A stretch of 5,907 nt of DNA, from positions 1-5,907 of the forward strand of contig SYBY01000439.1 of the NCBI GenBank assembly GCA_005788585.1. The letters are read 5' to 3'. A program made the translations under genes and the position numbers. Shown one piece after another: positions 1 to 5,907 of the stretch (the stretch's first letter is position 1; every line of letters begins with the position of its first letter). This DNA is from Actinomycetota bacterium. Its GTDB lineage: Bacteria > Actinomycetota > Thermoleophilia > Solirubrobacterales > Solirubrobacteraceae. The notes below the pieces were generated by a model that did not search any database, was not told the DNA's origin, and saw only the letters and a list, made by a program, of their open reading frames with translations.

Positions 1-322
1 CTGGGCCCGCGCGGCACCGATATCGGTTGGCACTCGTCGACGACGAGGCTGGACAGTCGCGAAGACAGCGGAGTTCCCCCTCAGATGGTGCGGTGCAGCG
101 CTCCCCCGGTTTCCCTATTAGACGCTGCGCCAGCGGCAAAGCTAATCGTCAGTGTGTCAAACGTCAAGTCACCACACGGCGGGCGGTACGCGGACGTATC
201 ACCCTGGCGCATCGCAACGTGTCGCTAGAAGTACTGGTAACGTTACGCTACATATAGGGCCACGATGGGGGCGCGGTCTGGCGACGGCGTCGGATGTTGG
301 GATCCCGGGGGGGAATGACGCT
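1..322. other. Leader / intergenic region without a supported gene
   Basis: No convincing gene is visible here. Third-position GC in the open frames is clearly lower than in the genes to the right, and the local sequence is more AT-containing (for example around 115-165 and 225-258). One forward frame is open from the left edge to a TAG at 226-228, and its first 18 or so codons have fairly high GC3, so the tail of an upstream gene cannot be excluded; the translated sequence is not recognisable. Two small dyads are present: a 6-bp stem with 3-nt loop at 33-47 and a 5-bp stem with 3-nt loop at 123-135. Neither is followed by a T-run, so I do not call a terminator. The stretch probably contains the promoter of the glycosyltransferase, but I see no good -35/-10 pair. 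Confidence 0.6.
237..246. promoter_or_regulatory. 10-bp perfect palindrome upstream of the glycosyltransferase
   Basis: GTAACGTTAC reads the same on both strands and sits in the most AT-containing part of the leader, 76 bp before the GTG start. The flanks (GTAC on the left, GCTAC on the right) extend it into an imperfect dyad with one extra base on the left side. A TATAGG at 253-258 just downstream could be a weak -10 box, but no matching -35 is seen. An operator or transcription-start element is possible; chance is also possible. Confidence 0.2.
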
Positions 323-1660
323 GTGTCAGATCGCGCGTGGCTGTTCTGCGACGCGCCCGTGGGGGCGACCACGGGCGCGTCGTACATGGTGGAGTCATGG
401 TCGCGGGAGCTGCGGGCCCGGGGATGGGAGACCCGGGTCTTCGCGCCGTCCGGCGCGTTCGCGAGGACCCGGCGCACGCAGGAAGGCGTGGCCTTCCGGA
501 CGGTCCGGAGCCTGGCGTACCGCAGCGACTACAACGCGCGGTTCTCCGCGGTGCGCGAGCTGCTGCGCGCGCGCCGCGATCGCCCGGACGTCGTGGTCGT
601 CACGACCCCGCTGCGGGTCGGGGTCCTCGGGATGCTGGTGGCCGCGTGGCTGCGGGTCCCGATGGTCGTCGCCGTCTCGACGAACACGACCGGGATGGCC
701 GAGCACTACAGCGCCGCGCGGGTCATCACGACGATGCTCCCCAAGCTCGGGCTGCTGCTGCTCCGCAGCGGGCGCGCACGCCGGCGCATGTTCTCCGGCT
801 CGAGTGCGCTGCGTGGTGACGGGACGCTGTCCGAGCGACTCGCCGCCCATGCGGTCCTGGCGCTCCAGGGCGACGCCCGTGAGCTCGTGATGCTGGCGGG
901 CAAGACCGTCGACGGCTACGCCGACGGGGACCTGCTGGCCAAGGTCAACGTCCTGCCGGCGGGGATCGACCCGCTGCCGCCGGCGGTCGGGCCGGCCGGC
1001 GTCTCCTGGCCGGACGCGTCGCTGCGCGCGCTGTACGTCGGGCGGTACTCCCGTGAGAAGTCGCTCCCGCTGTTGCTCGAGAGCGTCCGCGCGGCGTGTG
1101 ACCTCGGCGTCGACCTGCACCTGATGATGGTGGGCGAGGGGCACATGCACGACGAGCTCGAGCGGCGCGCGCGCGATCTGGGCATCGCCGACCGGGTGTC
1201 CGTGACCGGCCCGTTCCCGCGCCACGAGCTGCAGGGCATCTACGAGAGCGCCGACCTCTTCGTCTTCCCGTCCGTCGTCGACACGCAGGCGTTCGTGCTC
1301 AACGAGGCGGCCCACGCTGGGCTTCCTCTCCTCGTCAGCGACGGACGGGTGAACCCCGTCGTCCGCGCCGGCGAGTCCGCCATGGTCGTCGACCACACGG
1401 CGGACGGCCTCGCACGCGGCCTTGCGCGGCTCTGCGACGCTCGCCTGCGCGAGGCCCTCGGGGCCGAGGCCCGGCGCCTGGCGGCGCCGCTGACCGAGGC
1501 GGGGCAGACCGCGCGGCTGGAGATGATCCTGCGGCGGGCGATGGACGCCCGTGCGCTGCCCGCGCCGTCACTGCTGCATGCGCCAGAGCAGCTCGCCACC
1601 GTGGGTCTGGTGGCTGCGCCGGATGACGGCAGGCAGCAAGCGGGCAGCCGGGCCGAGTAG
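323..1660 (+). CDS. GT4-family (GT-B fold) glycosyltransferase
   Basis: Predicted cytosolic or membrane-associated retaining glycosyltransferase of 445 aa that would move a sugar from a nucleotide donor to a lipid or glycan acceptor. The N-terminal Rossmann half has a Gly-containing loop (about residues 12-20, PVGATTGAS). The donor-binding half starts near 234 with VGRYSREKS (R241, K246 expected to contact donor phosphates), then VGEGHMHDELE (270-280) and SVTGPF (293-298). The E-x7-E signature appears as D320-x7-E328 (DTQAFVLNE), resembling the ETQ form in lipid-directed GT4 enzymes, with Asp for the first Glu. GTG 323 is chosen because a purine-rich GGGGGGGAA (307-315) lies 7 nt upstream and the open frame before it (from 152) looks non-coding. 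The last 30 or so residues are a family-atypical tail whose codons lie antisense to the deacetylase gene. Acceptor and sugar cannot be told from sequence. Confidence 0.92.
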   Translation: MSDRAWLFCDAPVGATTGASYMVESWSRELRARGWETRVFAPSGAFARTRRTQEGVAFRTVRSLAYRSDYNARFSAVRELLRARRDRPDVVVVTTPLRVGVLGMLVAAWLRVPMVVAVSTNTTGMAEHYSAARVITTMLPKLGLLLLRSGRARRRMFSGSSALRGDGTLSERLAAHAVLALQGDARELVMLAGKTVDGYADGDLLAKVNVLPAGIDPLPPAVGPAGVSWPDASLRALYVGRYSREKSLPLLLESVRAACDLGVDLHLMMVGEGHMHDELERRARDLGIADRVSVTGPFPRHELQGIYESADLFVFPSVVDTQAFVLNEAAHAGLPLLVSDGRVNPVVRAGESAMVVDHTADGLARGLARLCDARLREALGAEARRLAAPLTEAGQTARLEMILRRAMDARALPAPSLLHAPEQLATVGLVAAPDDGRQQAGSRAE

Positions 1661-2425
1661 CGCGGCTTGCGACCGATAGTCAGCGATGGCGGCGAGCTTC
1701 GCCTCCTCGTCGGAGGGGTCGACGGGTTGCGCTGCGCACCGCCACTGGGTGGCCGTGACGTCCGGGGCGTACCGGTCGAGGCCGGGGCCGCGCGGGACGA
1801 GCGCCCCGGCGCGCAGCAGCACGCCGGCGGGCGGGGCCGCCCAACCCGGGGTGCGCCACCAGGCCACCGGCCTGCGGGCTGCGACCGGGTGACGGCGGCG
1901 CAGCGTCTCGCTCAGGGCGTAGAAGTCCTCGTAGAACGCGACGCGATCCCCACGCTCGTGCGCGCGCGCCGCGTCGAGGGTGCCGAGCGTCACCTCGACG
2001 TGGTCGACGTGGTTGCCGATGCCCAGCGGCGCGCAGACCTGCGCACCGGTGTCCAGGGCCTCGGCCGCGATGGCCGCCACGCGGGCGCGCTCGGTGAACG
2101 CGGTCGGGTCGGTCGGCGTGCGGAAGGCATCGCGCAGCCTGTCGAGCGGCGGGTCGCGCCAGATGCGTTCCCAGACACCGAGGTGCCGTGGGGTCGCGCC
2201 CAGGCGTTCGATCGCGCGGGTGTCCTCCGCCAGGCGGGTGGCGTAGTCGCCGAAGGGGCGCAGGCGCTCGGGCAGCGTGTCGAGTGCGGGGCCCGCGGTG
2301 TAGACGGTCCACACCTCGACGCGCGCGCCGGCGCGCGCCTGGCGCGAGATCCAGGCACCGAGCCCGAGGGCCGCGTCGTCGAGGTGCGGCGACAGGACGA
2401 TGGCATCGGGCGTGGAGTGGGCCAT
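1568..2425 (-). CDS. PIG-L / LmbE-family zinc-dependent N-deacetylase
   Basis: Predicted cytosolic metal-dependent deacetylase of 285 aa, a usual length for the family, which removes acetyl from N-acetylglucosamine-type groups (GlcNAc-PI, GlcNAc-inositol, antibiotic or bacillithiol precursors). The N-terminal motif SPHLDDAALG (residues 12-21) is the PHxDD signature: H14 and D17 match the zinc ligands and D16 the general base of characterised members such as MshB. The second motif GNHVDHVEV (137-145) supplies H142 as the third ligand and H139. The C-terminal GGELLWR resembles the ending common in this family, which argues that the full overlap with the glycosyltransferase gene is truly translated here. 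Start ATG is at 2425, in a CCATGG that also contains a forward ATG. It is convergent to the glycosyltransferase and divergent from the esterase. It is not called MshB because the exact substrate is not evident. Confidence 0.94.
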   Translation of the reverse strand: MAHSTPDAIVLSPHLDDAALGLGAWISRQARAGARVEVWTVYTAGPALDTLPERLRPFGDYATRLAEDTRAIERLGATPRHLGVWERIWRDPPLDRLRDAFRTPTDPTAFTERARVAAIAAEALDTGAQVCAPLGIGNHVDHVEVTLGTLDAARAHERGDRVAFYEDFYALSETLRRRHPVAARRPVAWWRTPGWAAPPAGVLLRAGALVPRGPGLDRYAPDVTATQWRCAAQPVDPSDEEAKLAAIADYRSQAALLGPAARLLPAVIRRSHQTHGGELLWRMQQ

Positions 2426-2444
2426 GGCTGTCAGTTATGCTCTC

Positions 2445-2473
2445 ATTATCGGGGTAACGATGCGTAATGTGAC
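2445..2473 (-). promoter_or_regulatory. Candidate sigma-70-type promoter for the deacetylase gene
   Basis: On the minus strand, GTCACA (2473-2468; 4 of 6 matches to TTGACA) is followed by a 17-nt spacer and GATAAT (2450-2445; 5 of 6 matches to TATAAT). Transcription would begin near 2437-2439, leaving a leader of about 12-14 nt before the ATG at 2425. The area is conspicuously AT-containing compared with its surroundings. The -35 box lies inside the first codons of the divergent esterase gene. Assigned by eye only. Confidence 0.45.
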
Positions 2474-3620
2474 GATTCTGGTCCTCGCGCTGCTCACGCT
2501 GTGGGTGCCTGCCGCGTCGGCTGCGCCCCAGCTCGTGACGATCGACGTGCCCAGCGCGGGCAACGTGGACCCGCGTGAGCCGATCCTCAACAACGGGCTG
2601 CGCGAGCTGCGCGCGAACGTCCTGCTGCCCGATGGGTACGACGGCTCGCGCGCGTATCCCGTGCTGTACCTGCTGCATGGCATCGCCGACGACTACCGCA
2701 CGTGGAGCGATCCCACCCAGGGCGGCGTGCGCGAGGCGGTCGGCGACGCCGACGTCATCGTCGTCATGCCCGAGGCCGGGCGATCGCTGAACGTCGACTG
2801 GTACAGCGCCGGGCCGCGGATGCGCCGGGCCTGGGCGCGGTACTACCTCGAGGAGCTGATCCCGCAGGTCCACGCGCGCTTCTCCATCCTGCCGGGGCGC
2901 CGCAACCACGCGATCGCCGGCATTTCGATGGGCGGCTACGGCGCGCTGTACCTCGCCAGCCAGCTCCCCGAGTACTTCGGCGCCGCGGCGTCGCTCTCGG
3001 GGATCGTCGACATCCGCCAGGCCTGGCTGTCGGAGTTGATGTACCCGATCGCACGGGCCTCGCACCGGCAGATCTTCGGCCCGCCGTTCGGTGCGTACGT
3101 GCGCGCGCACGACTTCCTCATGCTGCGCGACAACCTGCGCGACACCCGGGTCCTGATCACCAACGGCGACGGCATCCCGGTGCCCGCGGCGCGCGACCAG
3201 CTGCTGCAGATCATCGGCCTCGGGGGCGCCGAGGCGAACATGAAGGTCTGGTCCTCGGCCCTGGCCCGGCGCCTGCGAGCCGCCGACGTGGACGTCACCA
3301 CCTGGTGGCGGCGCGGGATCCACGACTGGTGGTACTGGCGCCAGGACGTCCGGCGCATGCTGTCCGCGTGGGACCCGTTCGCGACGGTCCCCGAGGCGCC
3401 CGCACGGTGGCGCTACACGTCGATGATGGCGCGGGGCAGCGCCTGGGGGGTCGGCTTCGCGTTCGGCGCACGGCCGTCGGCGCCGCTCGTGCTTCGCCGC
3501 GACGGGTCCCGCCTCACGGCCGAGGGCTCGGGCACGGTGACGCTGCAGACGCCCGATGGGTGCCGCCGGAGCGTGGCGCTCCCGGGTGCCGTGGACCTGG
3601 CGGCGGCATGTCCGGGGTGA
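2460..3620 (+). CDS. Secreted alpha/beta-hydrolase, esterase D / antigen 85-like
   Basis: Predicted exported serine esterase or acyltransferase of 386 aa (PF00756-type fold). A signal peptide covers residues 1-21 or 22: R2, a hydrophobic core (VTILVLALLTLWV) and a cleavage-like AASAAP. The mature part has LLHG (71-74, oxyanion region), the nucleophile elbow GISMGG with S156, a possible acid in TNGDG (D237), and GIHDWWYW with H288, matching the GxHxWxYW pattern of antigen 85 and related enzymes. Residues about 330-386 form an extra beta-rich C-terminal domain holding the only two cysteines, C368 and C384, which could form a disulfide outside the cytoplasm. ATG 2460 is preferred since it yields a standard signal peptide and has GGGG 5 nt upstream; in-frame ATGs at 2400 and 2424 would overlap the divergent gene. 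Family members range from mycolyltransferases to simple carboxylesterases; the substrate here is unknown. It precedes the TetR gene by 44 bp. Confidence 0.93.
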   Translation: MRNVTILVLALLTLWVPAASAAPQLVTIDVPSAGNVDPREPILNNGLRELRANVLLPDGYDGSRAYPVLYLLHGIADDYRTWSDPTQGGVREAVGDADVIVVMPEAGRSLNVDWYSAGPRMRRAWARYYLEELIPQVHARFSILPGRRNHAIAGISMGGYGALYLASQLPEYFGAAASLSGIVDIRQAWLSELMYPIARASHRQIFGPPFGAYVRAHDFLMLRDNLRDTRVLITNGDGIPVPAARDQLLQIIGLGGAEANMKVWSSALARRLRAADVDVTTWWRRGIHDWWYWRQDVRRMLSAWDPFATVPEAPARWRYTSMMARGSAWGVGFAFGARPSAPLVLRRDGSRLTAEGSGTVTLQTPDGCRRSVALPGAVDLAAACPG

Positions 3621-3664
3621 GCACGCCCGCACCCGGTCGCGCAGGTCGGCAGAATGGGCGGCGC

Positions 3665-4270
3665 ATGCCCGCGCCGAGAACCCGGATGTCGACGGAGGCC
3701 CGCCGCGAGCAGCTGCTGCGGGTGGCCGCAGAGCTCTTCGGGAGCCGGTCGTTCGACGACATCTGGGTCGACGAGGTGGCGCAGGCCGCCGGGGTGTCCC
3801 GGGCGCTCGTCTACCACTACTTCCCCACGAAGCGCGAGCTGTTCCACGAGGTCGTGCGCCTCCACGTCGACGAGCTCGCTCAGGCGACGCTGCCCGACCC
3901 GACCATCCCGCCCCGGGATCGCCTGCGGGCGAGCATCGACGGGTACCTCGCATACGTCGACGCCCACGCCGACGGCTACCGCAGCATCCATCAGGGGGCC
4001 TACAGCTGGGACGCGGAGATCCTGGAGCTCATCGAAGGCCGGTTCGCCGTCCAGGCGGACAACATCCGTGAGGGCCTGCGCGAGATCGTCGGGGATCTGG
4101 CCGACGCGCCCGTCGTCGCCCTGGCGGCGCGCGCGTGGGTCGGCTTCCTCGTGACGGCGACGCTGTCGTGGCTCGAGGACCGCACGATCGCGCGCGACGA
4201 GCTGCGCGACCTGGTCGTCGACACGCTCGCGGGCGCGATCCGCGCCGCGATCGAGGGTATGGACGCCTAG
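3665..4270 (+). CDS. TetR/AcrR-family transcriptional regulator
   Basis: DNA-binding repressor-type protein of 201 aa, typical TetR length. The N-terminal three-helix DNA-binding domain spans about residues 10-59: helix 1 EARREQLLRVAAELF, then the helix-turn-helix IWVDEVAQAAGVSRALVYHYF, followed by TKRELF, all close to the family consensus. The C-terminal helical half (about 65-201) is the ligand/dimer domain, with an aromatic- and His-containing stretch at 98-116 that may line a pocket; the ligand is unknown. ATG 3665 gives a short N-terminal arm; ATG 3686 (removing seven residues) or GTG 3617, overlapping the esterase stop, are alternatives, and no start has a strong ribosome site. No AT-rich promoter-like sequence lies in the 44 bp after the esterase gene, so co-transcription with it is likely. 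The stop TAG interlocks with the stop of the opposing gene. Confidence 0.95.
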   Translation: MPAPRTRMSTEARREQLLRVAAELFGSRSFDDIWVDEVAQAAGVSRALVYHYFPTKRELFHEVVRLHVDELAQATLPDPTIPPRDRLRASIDGYLAYVDAHADGYRSIHQGAYSWDAEILELIEGRFAVQADNIREGLREIVGDLADAPVVALAARAWVGFLVTATLSWLEDRTIARDELRDLVVDTLAGAIRAAIEGMDA

Positions 4271-5166
4271 AGGATCTCGAGGATGTCGACGCCGACGGCG
4301 CCGGTCACCACGATGTAGATCGCCGCGGCGGCGAGCAGGAAGACGACGAGGGCGAGCAGCCGGCCGAGCAGGCGACGGCGGCGCAGGCGGTCGCGGCGCT
4401 CGGTCTGCATGCGCTTGAGCGTGGCCTCGTAGACGGCCTCGTGCTCCGCGGTGGCCGGGGGGACGGTGAGGCGACGGCCGGCGAGCACCGGCAGGGCGTC
4501 ACGCCCGTCGTCCGGGTCGTCGTCCTCGACGTCTTCGAAGTCGTCGTCGTGGGGGCGGGACCCGTTCGTCGACGTCGCGGCCTCGGCCTCGACCTCCTCG
4601 AGCCATGTGACCTTGGGGCGCGAGGTGTCCTGCTCCGCCTCGGTGCGCACGGCGTCGGCCTCGCTGCGGAGGCGCTCGATCTCCTCCTGGGCACGGGCCA
4701 GCTCGTCCTGGGTCTCGGCGAGTTCCCGGCGCGCTTCGGAGAGATCGACGATCATCCCGCCCCAAGTCTGACCCTCAAGTTCATCCTGAGTGTTGGTCGA
4801 CGACGGGCGCTCGACGGTCGGTGCGGGAAGGTCGAGCACGAGCGAGCGTCCGATCGCGAGGCCGAAGGTGGCTCCCTCGGCCTCGGCGATGGTGCGGGAC
4901 AGGGCGAAGGAGGCCCGCCAGCGCTTCGGCTTCGGCCCGGCGTGCGCGCTCTGCGCCTTCACGGCGCGGATCTCGGTTGAACCCTCGCTCGTCGTCACGA
5001 CGAGCCGCGGCCGTCCGACGGACCGGCGGGCCGACGCGTGGAACCTGCCCTCCAGCTCGAGGACCGCGACATCGTCGTGTGCGGGGACGATGACGCTGCG
5101 CGAGGTCTCGAAGCGCACGGCATCCGCACCACCGGACTTCGACGAGCGTGCCTCGCCGACGGCCAT
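4267..5166 (-). CDS. Hypothetical tail-anchored coiled-coil membrane protein
   Basis: I do not recognise a characterised family. The 299-aa protein has a beta-rich N-terminal region (about residues 16-116) with alternating hydrophobic strands (VAVLELEGRF, RLVVTT, WRASFAL, SLVLDLPAP). A charged heptad-like coiled coil follows (about 141-180, LSEARRELAETQDELARAQ), then a very acidic linker (207-221, rich in Asp), a strongly basic patch (251-266, many Arg) and one hydrophobic segment (about 267-288) near the C-terminus. The positive-inside rule places almost the whole protein in the cytoplasm, anchored by its tail. It has no cysteine. ATG 5166 overlaps the upstream stop as TGATG and has GAGGG 6 nt before it (5177-5173), so translation is probably coupled to the four-helix protein. 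A scaffold or membrane-linked partner role is only an inference. Confidence 0.9.
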   Translation of the reverse strand: MAVGEARSSKSGGADAVRFETSRSVIVPAHDDVAVLELEGRFHASARRSVGRPRLVVTTSEGSTEIRAVKAQSAHAGPKPKRWRASFALSRTIAEAEGATFGLAIGRSLVLDLPAPTVERPSSTNTQDELEGQTWGGMIVDLSEARRELAETQDELARAQEEIERLRSEADAVRTEAEQDTSRPKVTWLEEVEAEAATSTNGSRPHDDDFEDVEDDDPDDGRDALPVLAGRRLTVPPATAEHEAVYEATLKRMQTERRDRLRRRRLLGRLLALVVFLLAAAAIYIVVTGAVGVDILEIL

Positions 5167-5801
5167 CAGTCGCCCTCGGGAACCTGGTCCGGCGGACGGG
5201 GCGGGTCGTTGGGCCGCAGCAACGACGGCGAGCGGTTCGGCGGCGCGTCCGTCGGCGCGGGCGAACGCGGGAAGGCCGTGGTCTCCGCCTGCTCGGGTGC
5301 GACCGGCGGTGCCCAGGCCGTCGGCGGGCGCCTCTCGCTCAGGATCGGCTCGTCCGCGGGCGCAGGCGGCTGAGGCGTCTCGCCGTCGCGGGGCCCGACG
5401 CTGACGGTCACCGACACGCGTGTCAGCTCGAGCAGGCCGGCGGCCAGGATGATCGTCGCGCCGAACAGCGCGAGCCACGCGCCGAAGCCGAGGCTCGCGT
5501 CGAGGGCCAGCGGGGGCGGCTCGAGCATCGTGGCGAGGACGACGACGAACGCGACGCCGCCGGCGATCGGCATCGCACGCGGGTCGCTGCCGTCGTGCAC
5601 GGCGAGGAGCCGTGCCACCGAGGTGACACCGACGTAGAGCGCGACGAAGATGATGACGAGGTCGACGAGCTCGAACAGCGTCCACGCGCTGCCGCCCGGG
5701 TCGAACCAGGTGAGGAACGGGCTGACGAGCAGGAGGACCGCGCCGAACAGGGCCACGAGCGACGCGCCCTCGAACCGCTGGGGCTCTTCCGTGATGTCCA
5801 T
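5166..5801 (-). CDS. Hypothetical four-helix membrane protein with Pro-rich tail
   Basis: Not a family I can name. The 211-aa protein shows four hydrophobic segments at about residues 13-33, 43-65, 76-93 and 105-126, with short loops such as WFDPGGSAWTLFE between the first two. A hydrophilic tail (127-211) follows, rich in Pro and Ala with scattered Arg and Asp and likely disordered. An even number of helices and a basic loop (SVARLLAVHDGSDPR) between helices 2 and 3 favour both ends in the cytoplasm. ATG 5801 is chosen for placing the first helix near the N-terminus; a GTG at 5840 would add 13 residues and overlap the preceding stop as GTGA, and is a serious alternative because neither start has a good ribosome site. 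Its stop overlaps the start of the coiled-coil protein, so the two are probably made together and may interact. Confidence 0.87.
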   Translation of the reverse strand: MDITEEPQRFEGASLVALFGAVLLLVSPFLTWFDPGGSAWTLFELVDLVIIFVALYVGVTSVARLLAVHDGSDPRAMPIAGGVAFVVVLATMLEPPPLALDASLGFGAWLALFGATIILAAGLLELTRVSVTVSVGPRDGETPQPPAPADEPILSERRPPTAWAPPVAPEQAETTAFPRSPAPTDAPPNRSPSLLRPNDPPRPPDQVPEGD

Positions 5802-5836
5802 CCCCGCCACGGTAGGCGGTCCGTCGGGCGAACGGC

Positions 5837-5907
5837 TCACTGCACCGGGCCGACGATCGCTCCGGTCTCCGGGTTGACCCGGGTCTCCCGCGGCCGCGCG
5901 CGCACGC
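5837..5907 (-). CDS. C-terminal end of an unidentified gene (partial)
   Basis: The minus frame entering from the right edge is open for 22 codons, ending PRETRVNPETGAIVGPVQ, with TGA at 5839-5837. Third positions are G or C in 21 of 22 sense codons, as in the other genes of the window, which is the main reason to call it coding. The fragment is too short to identify. Its stop shares bases with a GTG that may start the next gene, so it is probably the upstream member of the same operon. Confidence 0.6.
   Translation of the reverse strand, partial: VRARPRETRVNPETGAIVGPVQ

Noticed and set aside
1..228. Frame open from the left edge to TAG at 226-228, possibly the end of an upstream gene
   Set aside because: GC3 falls well below that of the true genes after the first 18 or so codons and the translation is unrecognisable; without sequence to the left it cannot be supported.
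152..322. N-terminal extension of the glycosyltransferase of 57 codons
   Set aside because: Codon third positions are not GC-biased there, the translation is unlike GT4 N-termini, and a purine-rich ribosome site precedes GTG 323.
395..1396. A 333-codon minus frame antisense to the glycosyltransferase
   Set aside because: Low-complexity His/Arg/Asp-rich translation without motifs, fully inside a gene with convincing GT4 signatures on the other strand.
1636..1670. Inverted repeat GCAAGC...GCTTGC at the convergent gene ends, a possible terminator
   Set aside because: The stem is only 6 bp with a 23-nt loop and no T-run on either strand, and it falls inside the deacetylase coding region.
2400..2459. 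Earlier esterase starts at ATG 2400 or ATG 2424
   Set aside because: They overlap or abut the divergent deacetylase start and its promoter and would put a second hydrophobic stretch before an otherwise standard signal peptide.
2702..3664. Open frame upstream of and continuous with the TetR regulator, which could suggest a fusion protein
   Set aside because: It overlaps the esterase gene in another frame and translates to Arg/Ala/Gly-rich noise. The TetR domain begins normally after ATG 3665.
1680..3953. A very long open minus frame (757 codons) across the deacetylase, esterase and TetR genes
   Set aside because: It lies out of frame or antisense to three genes with clear domain motifs, has Arg/Ala/Pro/Gly-dominated composition and no recognisable motif. 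Long spurious frames are expected at this GC content.

Overview
This window is very GC-rich, with third codon positions that are almost all G or C in the real genes. This points to a high-GC actinobacterium. The protein styles suggest a relative of the Thermoleophilia / Solirubrobacterales group: PIG-L and GT4 enzymes, a secreted Ag85-like esterase, and a tail-anchored coiled-coil protein behind a small four-helix membrane protein. That placement is an inference from composition and protein character, not from a marker gene.

Layout, left to right. Bases 1-322 carry no gene I can support; they are less GC-rich and form the leader of the first gene. A GT4 glycosyltransferase runs rightward (323-1660). 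A PIG-L/LmbE-type N-deacetylase runs leftward (2425-1568), and the two share a 93-bp tail-to-tail overlap. Divergent from the deacetylase, with only 34 bp between start codons, is an exported alpha/beta-hydrolase of the esterase D / antigen 85 type (2460-3620). It is followed 44 bp later by a TetR-family regulator (3665-4270). The regulator's stop codon interlocks with that of a leftward cluster through a shared CTAG. That cluster, read from the right edge, holds the last 22 codons of an unidentified gene (5907-5837), a four-helix membrane protein with a proline-rich tail (about 5801-5166) and a coiled-coil, C-terminally membrane-anchored protein (5166-4267), joined by a TGATG stop/start overlap.

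How the parts may work together. The left half combines a nucleotide-sugar glycosyltransferase, a deacetylase of the GlcNAc-type family and a secreted acyl-ester hydrolase/transferase. A role in building or remodelling an envelope glycolipid or glycan is plausible but not shown; each enzyme could also act alone. The TetR protein is probably co-transcribed with the esterase and may control it and the divergent deacetylase. The right half is a separate membrane-protein operon of unknown function. There are no rRNA or tRNA genes, CRISPR arrays, insertion sequences or phage genes visible. I found no clear new system; the most distinctive items are the compact gene junctions and the two uncharacterised membrane proteins.
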